Origin: Hyaloraphidium curvatum | Lineage: Eukaryota; Monoblepharomycota; Hyaloraphidiomycetes; Hyaloraphidiales; Hyaloraphidiaceae | Direction: 5' to 3' | DNA length: 64,000 nucleotides | Assembly (NCBI GenBank): GCA_025558095.1 | Contig: JAIVFI010000032.1 | Span: forward strand, 496,001-560,000 | Notes under the pieces: generated by a model | What the model was told of the DNA's origin: nothing | Seen by the model: only the letters and a program-made list of their open reading frames with translations | Databases searched by the model: none | In this document: one piece after another, positions 19,062 to 29,946 of the stretch | How positions within the stretch are numbered: the stretch's first letter is position 1 | Layout: each line of letters begins with the position of its first letter | Made by a program: the position numbers and the translations under genes

Positions 19062-19683
19062 ATGGCCTCCCGCATCTCCCGCGCCGCGATGGTTCTCGCC
19101 ACCCCCGCCCTGCTGTTGGCCCTGCTTTCATGGCAGGGACACTGGCTGCACCGTCAAGCGTGGCCGCTGATTTGCCTTTCTCATCGCAGCCCCGCCGCCG
19201 CCGCCCCGGCCGCCCCGCATGTCGTCTTTGAACGCTCGTGCACCGAATGCACCGCTTCGGCATTCTGGTCAGCTGCCCTCCTCCTCACCGTGCCGCACGG
19301 CTTCTGATCCGCGAACCCCCCCTTGTCCTCACAGCGAGTTCGCCTTCCCCGGGGCCCCCCAAGACCACGTCGCCTGCATCACCACCGCCCCGGGCGACGC
19401 CCACGCGCTGTACCGCCGCTACGAGGGCGAATTCGTCTCCTGCGGCAGCGTCTACTGCTGCATCACCGACGGCGGCCGCAACGAACCCGACATCTCGGAC
19501 CGCGATGGATGCCAGGCGGCCTGCGCCGCGAGGCCCGGCTGCACCCACTTCGAGTTCGGCTCCTCTGGCGGGCAGTTCTTCTGCGGGACGTACACGTCGT
19601 GCACCAACTCGGGGGCCGACGGGGGGTACGCCGTGTATGCTCAGGCGCCGGCGGCGTGCCCGGCGCTGACCTGCGGGTTGTGA
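19062..19683 (+). CDS. Secreted Cys-rich protein, PAN-like family member C
   Basis: Two exons, 19062-19267 and 19335-19683, with intron 19268-19334 (GTCAGC...CTCACAG), phase 2. A signal peptide (MASRISRAAMVLATPALLLA) precedes PHVVFERSCTECTASAFC, then EFAFPGAPQDHVACI, HALYRRYEGEF, YCCITDGG, RDGCQAACAARPGCTHFEF, FCGTYTSC and a final CPALTCGL. The central C-x3-C-x5-C-x2-FEF segment is PAN/Apple-like, a fold that binds proteins or sugars in many secreted eukaryotic proteins. The sequence is closest to member B and, with member A, forms a small family confined here to one 16-kb stretch. The partner or ligand is unknown. Confidence 0.8.
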
Positions 19684-20172
19684 TGCGGCATGCACGGAAG
19701 ACGGTGTGGGGACGGCCTTGCCTTGCAACGCTATCGGAGTGTACCTCTTGTATTGAACTGGGATCGGGGTCGTACAACCGACCACATAGAAGGGAGATTG
19801 GAGTACGGCAGGCCGCTCCCATCCAGCTCCGCCATCCGAAGATCTGACAACCTGCGTTGGACGTACGTTCAGTCAGTAGCATGTCCCGGTCCGAAAAGAC
19901 GGCAGCGCGATCGAGCGCCAGGCGTCAGCTAATCGGCTCCGACAGACCCACCGATCCGAGCGGCGTCGGCGTGTCCCCGAGCAGCGCCTTCCGACCGGCA
20001 CTATTCAACGATCAAGCTTCTCAAGAGCGCTCGCAGAATCAGCGGCGCGTCATCTGCACCATCATCCGCGAGTTAGTCACATGCGGGCGGCGCGGAGCGG
20101 ATCGAGGTGGCAGTGCGGCGGAGCCCGATCGCTTCTCCCCGCCCTCCAATCAACACCTGCCCGAAACCCGCG

Positions 20173-21284
20173 ATGCCGCTCCAATCGACCCTCTCCGCCG
20201 TTGCCGGCGCATGGGACGCCCTTTCCTCGGGCGTCCTCTCGGCGTGCGAGGCCGCGCTTCGCTCCGTGCCGCTCGTCGGCGAGCGCCTGGTTCCCTACGC
20301 CGATATCCCTGCCTACGGTCTCCTCTTCCTCGCCACCAACGCGGCCGTCGTCTGGCCGCTCCACAACACCCTGCGCTACATGGACGCGCACCCCGAGGGG
20401 TGGTGGTTCAAGCACAAGATCGAGAAGGTCCGCAAGCCGCCCAAGGAGCTCGAGGAGGCCGCGGGGGCCTCGGGGCGGTGGGGCCGGATCGTGGTCGGGC
20501 CGGTGCAGGAGGCGATCGTGTACGCGGTGCTCTACCGCGCGCTGAAGCCGACGTTCGGGGTGTCGGTGCCGCTGGGGACCATGGCCAAGAGGATCTTTGG
20601 CGCCATGATTTGGACCGACGTCTGGCTCTACTGGTGGGCTCTTTTCACCGGCAAACCGGGCTGTCTTTGGCTGATCTCGATGCCAGGTACCACCGCTTCG
20701 TGCACACCAACAAGTGGGCGTGGCGGAACCTCCACCGCGAGCACCACGAGTTCATCGTCTCGACCGTCTACGCCTCGTACTGGGGCACCCGCAACGAGGG
20801 CTTCCTGCAGTCCTCCCCGATGTGGACGGCACCGCTGGTGTGCGGGTTCACGTCGGTGCCCGAGATCCTGCTCTGGATGGCGATGAACGAGTACATCAAC
20901 CTGCACCAGCACTGCGGGTACTCGTTCCCGTGGGATCCGCTCGAGTACTGGCCGCTGGCTGGTTCTGCGCACCACTGGTATGTTCCGGAAAGGCGGTGTC
21001 CGTGCCCAGCTAACGACGTGGTCCTTCCAGGTTTCACCACGCGAAGAACTCGGGTCCCCGCTCGGGGAACTACTCCCTGACCTTCTTCAGGTGAGGATTC
21101 GACGGGCCTCACGACGTGGACCCTAAACTAACCCCTGCAAAGCTTCTGGGACACCGTTTTCGGCACGGACAAGCGCTACTGGGTGTGGTTGAGCCGCAAG
21201 GCCGGCGAGGACCACGCCGCGGAGGACGCGGCGGAGGATAAGGAGGCGATGGACGCCGTCGCCGTCGAGACCAAGTCCCAGTGA
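20173..21284 (+). CDS. Fatty acid hydroxylase / sterol desaturase superfamily protein
   Basis: Four exons: 20173-20633, 20687-20977, 21031-21090 and 21143-21284; all junctions are in frame. The di-iron histidine motifs are complete after splicing: YHRFVH (HxxxH, created across intron 1), HREHH, HQHCGYSFPW, and HHWFHHAKN across intron 2. Hydrophobic segments lie around residues 35-60 (YGLLFLATNAAVVWPL), near 150 and near 230. The family comprises ER membrane oxygenases such as C-4 sterol methyl oxidase, C-5 sterol desaturase and alkylglycerol or fatty acid hydroxylases. The long region between the His boxes (NEGFLQSSPMWTAPLVCG) does not let me choose a substrate. The C-terminus is acidic and not obviously an ER retrieval signal. 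Start chosen at the MPLQSTL methionine. Confidence 0.85.
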
Positions 21285-21386
21285 TTGAATCGTGCCTTGG
21301 AGAGCGTGGCATTGGAGGCAGTTCAATTGCACTTGCATTACCTATTTGAATATAGAACCACACGTCGGCATTTCCGAGTTGGCGGT

Positions 21387-21466
21387 GTGTGTCGTGCGTG
21401 ACGGTGGTCGGCGAGCTTGTCGGCGAGTCACACGGCGAGTTTGTCGGCGAGTCACGCACGACACAC
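21387..21466. repeat. 16-nt inverted repeat flanking GTCGGCGAG tandem units
   Basis: The arms GTGTGTCGTGCGTGAC (21387-21402) and GTCACGCACGACACAC (21451-21466) are perfect reverse complements. Between them lie repeats of TGTCGGCGAGTCAC/TTTGTCGGCGAG. The structure lies about 85 nt before the ATG at 21550 and could form a hairpin or a regulatory site. Confidence 0.6.
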
Positions 21467-21549
21467 CCCGCCGAGTCCGAACCTCCGCAAAGGTCCCCTC
21501 CTGCCACGTCCCTCGGCGATTGTCGGGTTCCCATCGCGCGACGCAAACG

Positions 21550-21855
21550 ATGGCCAGCCACGCCGCCGATGCCGCGGCGAGCGACATCAAGGCGCTCCAC
21601 TCCTCCCCCGAGCTCGCCGAGGAGCTCAAAAGGGCCGCCGAATCCGTGCACGCGTCGCTGCTCTCGATGAAGGCGCTGGACGAAAAGGACATGAAGCAGA
21701 CCGCGGACATGGTCAAGGGCCTCGTGACGGACACGCGGAAGGAGCTGCAGGCCATGGGCGCCATCGACAAGGTGAACGCGGCGAGGGCCGAGAAGGAGAT
21801 CAGGAAGCTGGAGGGCAAACTGAAGGCGCTGTTCGAGGGCAAGGAAAGGAAGTGA
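21550..21855 (+). CDS. Small all-helical protein, 101 residues
   Basis: An intronless frame runs from MASHAADAAASDIKALHSSP to KALFEGKERK with the stop at 21853-21855. It is predicted entirely helical with heptad-like spacing (LAEELKRAAESVHASLLSMK, DMKQTADMVKGLVTDTRKEL, KEIRKLEGKLKALF). No signal peptide, Cys or membrane segment is present. It lies between the hydroxylase gene and a degenerate copy of the hydroxylase 3' end. I do not recognise a family; coiled-coil adaptor or small chaperone-like proteins have this composition. Confidence 0.65.
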   Translation: MASHAADAAASDIKALHSSPELAEELKRAAESVHASLLSMKALDEKDMKQTADMVKGLVTDTRKELQAMGAIDKVNAARAEKEIRKLEGKLKALFEGKERK

Positions 21856-21917
21856 TGGAGGGACGAGAGGAAGCACGCAGAATGGCGGTTTTTGCGAGTA
21901 CCGCGCGAGGCCAGTCG

Positions 21918-22045
21918 CCGAGGAGGACGCGGACGCGACGAGAGCGAGGCGATGGACGCCGTTGCCGTCGACGCCACTGCCCAGTCACATGCCGAGTGAG
22001 AGCTTGCTATGGGAGCAGCTGCAAGTGCATATATTGTCTATAGGG
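21918..22045 (+). pseudogene. Degenerate copy of the hydroxylase gene 3' end
   Basis: GAGGACGCGGACG...GAGGCGATGGACGCCGT and GCCGTCGAC here repeat the last coding bases of the hydroxylase gene (21210-21284, EDAAEDKEAMDAVAVETKSQ). The following ...AGTGCATAT resembles the sequence after that gene (AATTGCACTTGCATT). A local duplication that spans the helical gene is the simplest explanation. Confidence 0.5.
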
Positions 22046-22122
22046 GCGGCATTTCCAATCTCATCTTCCTGCCATGAGGGCCATGAGGGCAATCAGCATC
22101 ATCGCCATGTTCGTGTGGTCCG

Positions 22123-22405
22123 TCAGGGCTTCGAGTTCCATTTCGTCGGCCCGCTTCTCGTGCTCTCATGCAGCTTCCTGGCGATCTCGGCCATCTTCGT
22201 TTCCGCGGCGGCCAGGCGGGCCTCGAGTTTGGCCACCGTCCCCTTGGTCTCCGCCAGGGCCTGCTCAGCCTCGAAGAGGTGCTCGTCGAGGGTCGCCTTG
22301 ACGTGGCCATCCAGCTCTTCGAAGGGCCCGACGTGGCCGCAGAACGGATAGCGGCACGACTGGGGCCGCCTCGGGCACCCGGTTGCGTGGCCGGCGAAAG
22401 TCCTT
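22123..22405 (-). pseudogene. TRAF-type zinc finger plus coiled-coil fragment
   Basis: One minus-strand frame ending at the stop 22125-22123 reads HATGCPRRPQSCRYPFCGHV, then GPFEELDGHVKATLDEHLFE and a coiled coil (AETKGTVAKLEARLAAAETK). H-x3-C followed by C-x4-C-x12-H fits the second half of one TRAF-type finger and all of the next. No start or upstream finger is seen in the same frame; a neighbouring frame up to 22621 has no clear motif. It could be the last exon of a gene whose 5' exons I cannot find, or a remnant. Confidence 0.45.
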
Positions 22406-22439
22406 CGTGGGGCTCTGAACTCGCACCCGGCGGGGCCAT

Positions 22440-22925
22440 TTTCGGGCAGAGGTGGGCCTCAGGCGGGGTCTATGGATAGTTCGGAAAAGAATGCGAAGCC
22501 GGAAGCAGGCTGCGGGACGGGTCGTGGCCTTGCGGTCCGCGAATTCAAAGTCGCCTCTCCGCGCCGCCGGACCTGCAAACCACGCCTCGACTTCACAGAC
22601 ACGGACAACTGCGTCACACAAGCCCTTGTGTGTACCTCGTGGCGAGCCTCATCCGTCTCGTGCGTGTGGTGAGTAAGCTGTGCTCACTTGCCTCTGCGCC
22701 GTGGCGTTTGGCGCCGCCGGCCGCTCACTGTGGCGACGTGGGCGACACTCCGACCCCCTTGTCACTCCCGCACCGTTCCCCCGAAGGACAGCCGCCGCCC
22801 GAGCGCGTTCTTCTCTGCGACGTCAGCGCACTCCGCCCGCACTCCAGGCACGCCGCGCCCGCCGCTCCCGCGCTTCCCGGGTGTGACTAACCCCACCCGG
22901 TGGCGGCGCCTCGCAGACCGCCGCC
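22440..22925. other. No gene seen
   Basis: About 485 nt upstream of the monooxygenase gene. Short frames exist on both strands, none with recognisable content. It must contain the promoter of the gene starting at 22926. Confidence 0.4.
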
Positions 22926-25531
22926 ATGCCGGACTCCGGGACCGCGAAACCGTTCGAGTTCGACTTTGACGTGCGTCTCGTGCCTTCCGCCCGCCTTCCC
23001 GGCGCCCTCGCATGGCCGGTCGCTGATTCCTTGCCACACCCGCCCCGCCGCATCCCAATGGCTCACCGGCAATGCGACTGGATGATGGGCCGACGATGAC
23101 TGACAGCCTGCGGAGCTCCACAAGAAATGTACGCCCCGCCGGTCTCCCCCATCGCGGCGCAGGCGCTGACGTGTCCCCCGCAGACCTCGCCGAGCGGGAC
23201 CGCCGCGTGCGCTCCGAGCACACGGGCCAGTACATCACCTGCGGCGAGGGCAAGGGCGCCAAGTTCGCGCACTGGCTGCAGGACCCGTGGAACCCGCGCG
23301 TGGAGCGCGAGCCGATCGACGCGGACGTCGACTGCCTGGTGCTCGGCGCCGGGTTCAGCGGCATCTTTGCCTCGGCGAGGCTGAAGCAGGCCGGCGTCAA
23401 GGACTTCAAGGTGCTGGACAAGGCCAGCGGGTGGGGCGGGACCTGGTGTGGGTACCTCGCCTGTCACTGCACCGGTGTGCGCTGATCATCGGGCGCCATG
23501 ATCAGACTGGAACAGGTACCCCGGCTCGGCATGCGACTCGGAGGCCTACTGCGTGAGTTGGACATTCCCGCCCGCGCTCCGATCCCGCTGATCAACTTTC
23601 TTTCTGCAGTACCTGCCCCTTCTTGAGGAGACGGGCTACATGGTGCGCATCCGTGGGCCTCGCCCCCTCTCTCCGGCGCTGATTTCCTCCGCCCCCCCTC
23701 AGCCCTCGCAGAAGTACATCAACGGCTGGGAGATCCGCAAGTACTGCGGCATCCTCGCCGACCACTTCGGCCTGAACGAGCACGCGGTGTGGCAGACCGA
23801 GGCCAAGGACCTCCGGTGGTCCGACACCGACGGCTTCTGGACCGTCACCACGGACCGCGGGGACACCTTCCGCGCGCGGTTCGTGGTTGCCGCTGGCGGC
23901 CCGATCAACGTGCCGCACCTGCCGGACGTGCCCGGGATCGAGACCTTTGGCGGGCACGAGTTCCACACCGCGAGGTGGGACTATGCCTACACAGGCGGAA
24001 AGGACGACGGGGAGTACAAGATGGAGAAGCTCAAGGACAAGCGCGTGGCCATCATCGGGACGGGCGCTACCTCGATCCAGGTGCGTCGGACCCCGCCGTC
24101 GTGATCGTCCGCGCCGACCGATTGCCCCGCGCAGTGCGTTCCGTACCTCGGCGAGTGGGCCAAGGAGCTCTACGTCTTCCGTGGGTGCCTGATACGCGGG
24201 ACGTCGCTTTCTTGCCGCTGACCGGCTCTTTCCAGAGCGCACCCCCTCGGCCGTCGACGTCCGCGACAACAAGCCCACCGACCCCGCGTGGTGGAAGTCG
24301 CTCCCCAAAGGCTGGCAGAACGACCGCGACGACTCTTTCCAGCTCGGCCTGCTGGGCATCCCCGGCAAGGTCCCACTGGACGACGGCTTCTCCAAGTCGT
24401 TCCAGTACCTCTCCAGCCTGGCGCGGGCCAAGGCCATGGGCGAGCCCGACGCGGAAAAGTACTCGCTGCAGGAGTGCCTGGAGCTGGCGGACTACCAGCT
24501 CATGAACCGCATCCGCGCGCGGTGCGACGAGGTGGTCGAGGACAAGAAGACGGCCGAGGCGCTCAAGCCGTGGTACCGACTCGTGGGTCGCCCCGCTCCC
24601 TCGCACCTCGTCCGGCGCTAACAACGAAGGCCGTAGATGTGCAAGCGTCCGGTGTGTGGCGGACCCAGACCGAGGATTGGTCTGGACTGACTTGTTCTGG
24701 CTCCGCCACAGGTGTACTCGGATACTTACCTGCAGACCTTCAACAAGCCGTCGGTGCACCTGGTCGACGTGGCGGACGACAAGGGCATCGAGGGCGTGAC
24801 GGAGAAGGGCATCATCGGTCCCGGCGGCAAGCTGTACGAGGTGGACTGCATCATCTGGTCGGTTCCCCTGCCGGCGAACGGTCTCCGCGCCGCTGACGCG
24901 GGGCCACAGGTCCACGGGCTTCGACATCTTCGGCCTCGGCGTGGAGATCAAGAACACCTTCTCGATCTACGGCCGCGGCGGCGTCACCCGCGCTCAAAAG
25001 TACGAGAAGGAGGGCGTCGCGACGCTGTTCGGCATCTGCACGAGCGAGTTCCCCAACCGTGGGTTTCCCGCGCGCCCCCGGGATCCCGGGCACGGCCGAC
25101 CGACCCCCGCGCCGCCCGCAGTGTTCTACTACGGCCACGCGCAGGGCGCCGTGTCGACCAACTTCACCTCGGTCTACAGGTACTACTCGGAATGGGTCGC
25201 ATTCTGCATCTCGGAGATGCTCAAGCGCGGGGTCAAGGTGGCCGAGGTCACCAAGGACGCGGAGGAGGAGTGGTCGCAGGAGGTGCTGCGGGTGAGCACC
25301 GAGGACGTCAACTTCCGGCTCGAGTGCACGCCCGGCTACGTGGGTTCCGTCGGACGCGGGCCGGCGGGATCGGGCTGACGCGGGCCGCAGTACAACGCCG
25401 AGGGCGACATCGAGAAGCTCACCAAGCTCAAGCGCGGCGTCAACTACGGCGCCGGCCCGCTGGCGTACTACGAGCGGCTCAAGGAGTTCATGAACCGGGC
25501 CGACTTCCGCGAGTTCAAGATGGTCAACTAG
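22926..25531 (+). CDS. Flavin-containing Baeyer-Villiger-type monooxygenase
   Basis: About ten exons with short introns. Exon 1 encodes MPDSGTAKPFEFDFD; the first junction is not fixed. Then follow DLAERDRRVRSEHTGQYI and the first Rossmann motif CLVLGAGFSGIFASARL (GxGxxG, FAD), GGTWCG, YPGSACDSEAYCYLPLLEE across two introns, RKYCGILADHFGL, and FGGHEFHTARW, which is the Baeyer-Villiger fingerprint FxGxxxHxxxW. A second Rossmann motif VAIIGTGATSIQ (NADPH), MCKRPVYSDTYLQTFNKPSV and IIWSTGFDIFG (the ATG-like motif, joined over an intron) follow. The stop is at 25529-25531. These enzymes insert oxygen next to a ketone using NADPH, FAD and O2, giving esters or lactones. The substrate is unknown. 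All key motifs are intact. Confidence 0.88.
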
Positions 25532-25904
25532 GGAAGGGGTCGCGAGCAGAGCAGCAACGACGTGGTGCTGCGCCCGAGGAACTGGAGCAGCGACGAGTTC
25601 GAGTCGGCGGATGAGGGCGTAGCGGCTTGTGCATACTTTGGCGATGAGACAATAGGATTTGGATCTAAGCCTATGGCGGGGCTTGGGCCGGTTGACTTTC
25701 AAGGGTCCACGCCACTCTCCCCTTTGGAAGAGGGACCGCCACCTGCGACCAAGTTTGCGGTCTTGCTCTCTCTACCGTCGAATCCTCTGCGCGGCAGGAG
25801 GACGCGCAGCCGGAAGACACACCGCCGGACGCCGGCGGGTTCCATCGCACGGACCCCGCCCCCACCGGGCTGCTGCTGGGTCCAGACACACAGTTTTCCC
25901 GGCG

Positions 25905-28357
25905 ATGGGCCTCTTTGGCACGAAGGAGGAGAAGTTTGTCGAGGCGTGTTGGCTGGAATCGCCAGGGCGACTCCGGAGACTCCTCGCCGACCAGACCATT
26001 GACGTCAACGCCAGGAGCCGCACCTTCGGGCGCACCGGCTTCATCTTCGCTTGCGTTTGCGGCAAACCGGACGTGGTCGCTCTCCTGCTTGCCGATCGTA
26101 GGATCAACGTCAACGCCAAGGACAACAACGGTCGGACGGGGTTCATCGAGGCATGTGCGAACGGCAACTCGGACGTCGTTCGGTTGCTGCTCGGAGATCT
26201 CAGGGTCGACGTCAACGCGAAGAGCAATGATCATCTCTCTGCACTTATGGTCGCTTGCGTGGCCAACCAAGCGCACGTTGTCAAGCTCCTCCTCGGTGAT
26301 TCTCGCGTGGACGTCAACGATTCCGCAGAGCTCGCGAGATTGTCGAGCCTCGTCACAAAGACCCAAGCTGTTCTTCGCTGCGCGACCGCTTTTGTCATTT
26401 CGTGCTGGCTTGGACATTCGGAAACCGTTTGGGAGATGCTCAGGAGCCATGAGGTCGACGCCAATCTTGCCGACGCGGATGGGAACACGGGGCTCATATT
26501 TGCTTGTCAACAAGGCCACGACGAGATCGTGAAGGCGTTGCTCAGTTTCTCGGAACGTGTGGACCTTTGGGCTCGAAATAAGGTCGGATTGGCTGCTGCG
26601 GACTTCGCGAGCCTGCGCGTCAGACAACTTTTGGGGGAGAAACTAGAGGGACCACGCGATCAGCAGCAAAGATTTGGTGCAGCGGCTGATGGTGGTGTGC
26701 CGTTGCCGGATGGTTGGGCAATGGTCGTGGACCGGAGCACGTGCCGCTGGTACTTTGTGGACAACCGGACCTCGCCTCCAACAAGTAAGTGCCCTGCCCT
26801 TCGGTTGTTTGTGGTCACTAATCTTCTTCTCCCGCAAGCCACGTGGACGGATCCTCGCACGGGTACATTCGCTGCCCCGTATCCCCTCAGCAGCACAATG
26901 GAGCCACGGAATCATCCTCCTTCGGAGGGAGTCGACCCCGGGACACCATACGCTGCTGCTGCTGTGGCTGCAGTGGCCCATGCTCCGGATGCCCCCGAGA
27001 ACGACGAGCTCTTCGCACAAGCAGTTGCCATGGGTATCGAGGACCTGGACCGCATCTCCGCCGCTGTGCGGGCATTGTCAGCTGATCCTGCGCAGCCTGC
27101 AATTACGATGGAATCTGTGCTTGACTGGTTGGACCGTGTCGACAGAGCGCCAGCAGCAGCAGACTCGTCACCGGGCTCTTCTCCGTCAGAAAACCGGGTG
27201 GCGCATTTCGAGGACAACCACGACATGGAACGGGAGCTGGAACTGCGACTAAGACATCTTGAGCTACTTGAGCAGCAGGAGGTGGCTGGACCACTTGTTC
27301 CTGAGCAAGGCGCCTCCGAGAGCTACGACCACATTTCATCGAGTGGAGGTTCTGCCGGGACGGAGATATCGTCTTATCTTTCAAAACTCCGGATTACCTC
27401 TTCCGAGGTCTTCTACGACGAACTTCTCGTTCTTGGCGAAGGAGGATTCGGCAAGGTGTATCGAGGTGTACTCCGGGGAGCCACTGCCGTTGCTGTGAAG
27501 ACCATAAAGGGAACCGTCGAGCCAAAGACCGTCAGGATGTTTCTAAGCGAGATTTCGGTTTGGGAAGGGCTCACTCAGCGAAACGGTGGGTCGTTGAACC
27601 TCGCTTCCTGCGCCAGACTGCCAGACTTTGCCAAAATCAGTCCTTCCACTCCTCGCCTTCTGCGAGTCACCGCCAATGATGATATCTGAACTCTGCGAGC
27701 AGGGCAACATGCGTAAACGCCTTGACGAGCTGGATTGGGATCAGTCGGTGGGCCTTCGGTACCTGAGAGGGGCGGCCGACGGGATGGCGTACCTCCACTC
27801 TTTCCGCGTACTCCATGGCGACCTCAAGTCTCTAAACATCATGATTGGTATGCTCTCGCGCCTTTTCTTTCCATCATATCCTTTGACCAAAGCCTACCTG
27901 GTGCAGACCATGACATTCCCAAGATTGCTGATTTTGGTCTCTCCCGTGTGCGCACACACCTCTCGATCTCGTCAACTGCAAACGGTGGCGGCTCTTCGGG
28001 TACGCCTGCGTTCATGGCGCCCGAGCTTTGGGACGGTGAAAGGCTACGGGCCCCCGGGGACGTCTACTCGTTCGCCATGGTGTGCTACGAGGTGACGAGC
28101 GAGGGAATGTATCCCTTCCAGGGGATGATCGCAATGGCGGTGGGTCTGCGTGCCTCAAACAACGGGTTAAGACAACGAAACTGATCTTGTTGCGCCTGCA
28201 GATCATGAGGAAGGTTTGCGACGAGCAGAAGAGGCCTTCAAGGCCCGACGCAGCCAGCGATGCGATCTGGGCGCTGATGCAGAGGATGTGGGCGCATCGG
28301 CCAGAAGACAGGCCGACGTTCGTGGAGATTGCGGCGGAAATGGCGCGGTGGCGTTAG
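25905..28357 (+). CDS. Ankyrin repeat - WW - UBA-like - TKL protein kinase
   Basis: Five exons: 25905-26784, 26839-27585, 27641-27847, 27907-28139 and 28202-28357. The start MGLFGTKEEKFVEACWLESP leads into about six ankyrin repeats (DVVALLLADRRINVNAKDNN and similar). A WW domain follows, split by intron 1 (LPDGWAMVVDRSTCRWYFVD ... TWTDPRTG). A UBA-like helical stretch (AVAMGIEDLDRISAAVRALS) and a charged linker with EENRVAHF-like acidic residues precede the kinase. The kinase has GEGGFGKVYRGVL, AVAVKTIKG, HGDLKSLNIMI (HRD with Gly for Arg), IADFGLSR, GTPAFMAPELW, DVYSFAMVCYEV and RPEDRPTFVEIA. TKL-group kinases often carry ankyrin repeats. HGD usually means activation without a phosphorylated loop. 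Cytosolic signalling is likely. Confidence 0.85.
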
Positions 28358-28527
28358 CTCTGAGGCCAGGTGTTTCGACTTCCGACCAGTCTGTCAAACG
28401 CTGCCTGGTGACGAAGCCGGTGACAAAAGTACGAAAGAGGACGCAGGACATAAGGTCAAGGTCGCCGCAGTGCGAAATAGTTCACCGGTATCTACAGCTG
28501 TGCACCCCATGCCCCGCAGCACGCCCC

Positions 28528-29913
28528 TCACTCCATCTTGGGCTCGCACATCTCCTCGGGCCGCACCCACTTGTCGAACTCCTCCGAGGTCAGGTAGCCC
28601 AGCGCCAGGGCCGACTCCTTGAGCGTGGTGTGCTCCTTGTGCGCCTGTTTCGCGATCTGCGCGGCCTTGTCGTAGCCTGCGTCGGGAGAGGTCGGCGATC
28701 GGCGTTGCATTAGGCTGCGGCGAACTCACCGATGTGGCGATTGAGCGCCGTGACGAGCATGAGGGAGTTGTTCAGGTACTCCTTGATTTCTGAATCGCGG
28801 TTCCGTTAGCGAGCTGTGGGACACGGCGGTCGTAAGTGACGTACTCGGCTCGTTGGCCTGGATCCCCTCGACACAGTTTCTGCAGACCGCGGATTGAGTT
28901 CGGCAACGCCCACGAGCTCCTGCAAGAACCCACTTTGCGAACGATTTGGAGGCGTCCCCGAGCAAGCGGATGGAATGGAGCACGTTCCGGATGATGAGCG
29001 GCTTGAACACGTTGAGCTTCCGAGGCCGCAGGTCACAACCTGCCCATCTTCCCGGCATCCACTCCACCGCTCACCTCAAAGTGCCCGTTCGCTCCGCCCA
29101 CCGTCACCGCCACCTGGTTCCCCATGACCTGGCCGCACACCATCGTCAGCGCCTCGCACTGCGTGGGGTTCACTTTCCCGGGCATAATCGACGATCCGGG
29201 CTCGTTTTCCGGCAGGAACAGCTCTCCCAGGCCGCAACGCGGGCCGGATCCGAGTAGCCGCACGTCCGAGGCGATCTTGAAGAGGGAGCAAGCGAGCACG
29301 TTGAGCTGCCCGTGGAGGTCGACGAGGGCGTCGTGGCCCGCGAGGGCCTCGAATTTGTTGGGCGCCGTCCTGCCGTGCCGTGAGCGGGCCAGCTTCTGCG
29401 CGGTGCTGGGTGCCAAGACACCCACACAAAGGGGTAGCCCGTCGACTTGGCGATCTCGGCGGCGACCGCAACGTCGAACCCCGGGAAAGTGTTGAGTCCG
29501 GTTCCGACGGCCGTGCCCCCAAGCGCAAGCTGGTACACCCCGTCGAGGGCGCCTTCCACCCGCTTGATCCCGTTCTCCACCATCTTTGCGTAACCCGAGA
29601 ACTCCTGGGACAGCCGTAGCGGGACGGCGTCCTGCAGGTGGGTACGCCCGATCTTGACGATGTGCGAGAAGCGCTGGCAGCACTTTTCGAGCTCCGAGAG
29701 GAGGTAGCGGAGGGACGGGAGGAGGCGCTGGTGGACCTCGACGACGGCAGCGATGTGCATTGCGCCGGGAAAAGTGTCGTTCGAAGATTGGCTGCGGGGA
29801 AAGTGAGGAACGCCACCCAACGCCGAATGGGGGCCCACCTCATGTTCACGTGGTCGTTCGGGTGTATCTTCGACTTCTCCTCCCCGAGCTTCCCGCCCAT
29901 CATCTGGAACGCC

Positions 29914-29946
<33 letters not shown>

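Noticed and set aside
24712-25614. Plus-strand frame of 300 codons in the monooxygenase region
   Set aside because: It reads through introns of the BVMO; only the first 60 residues are a true exon.
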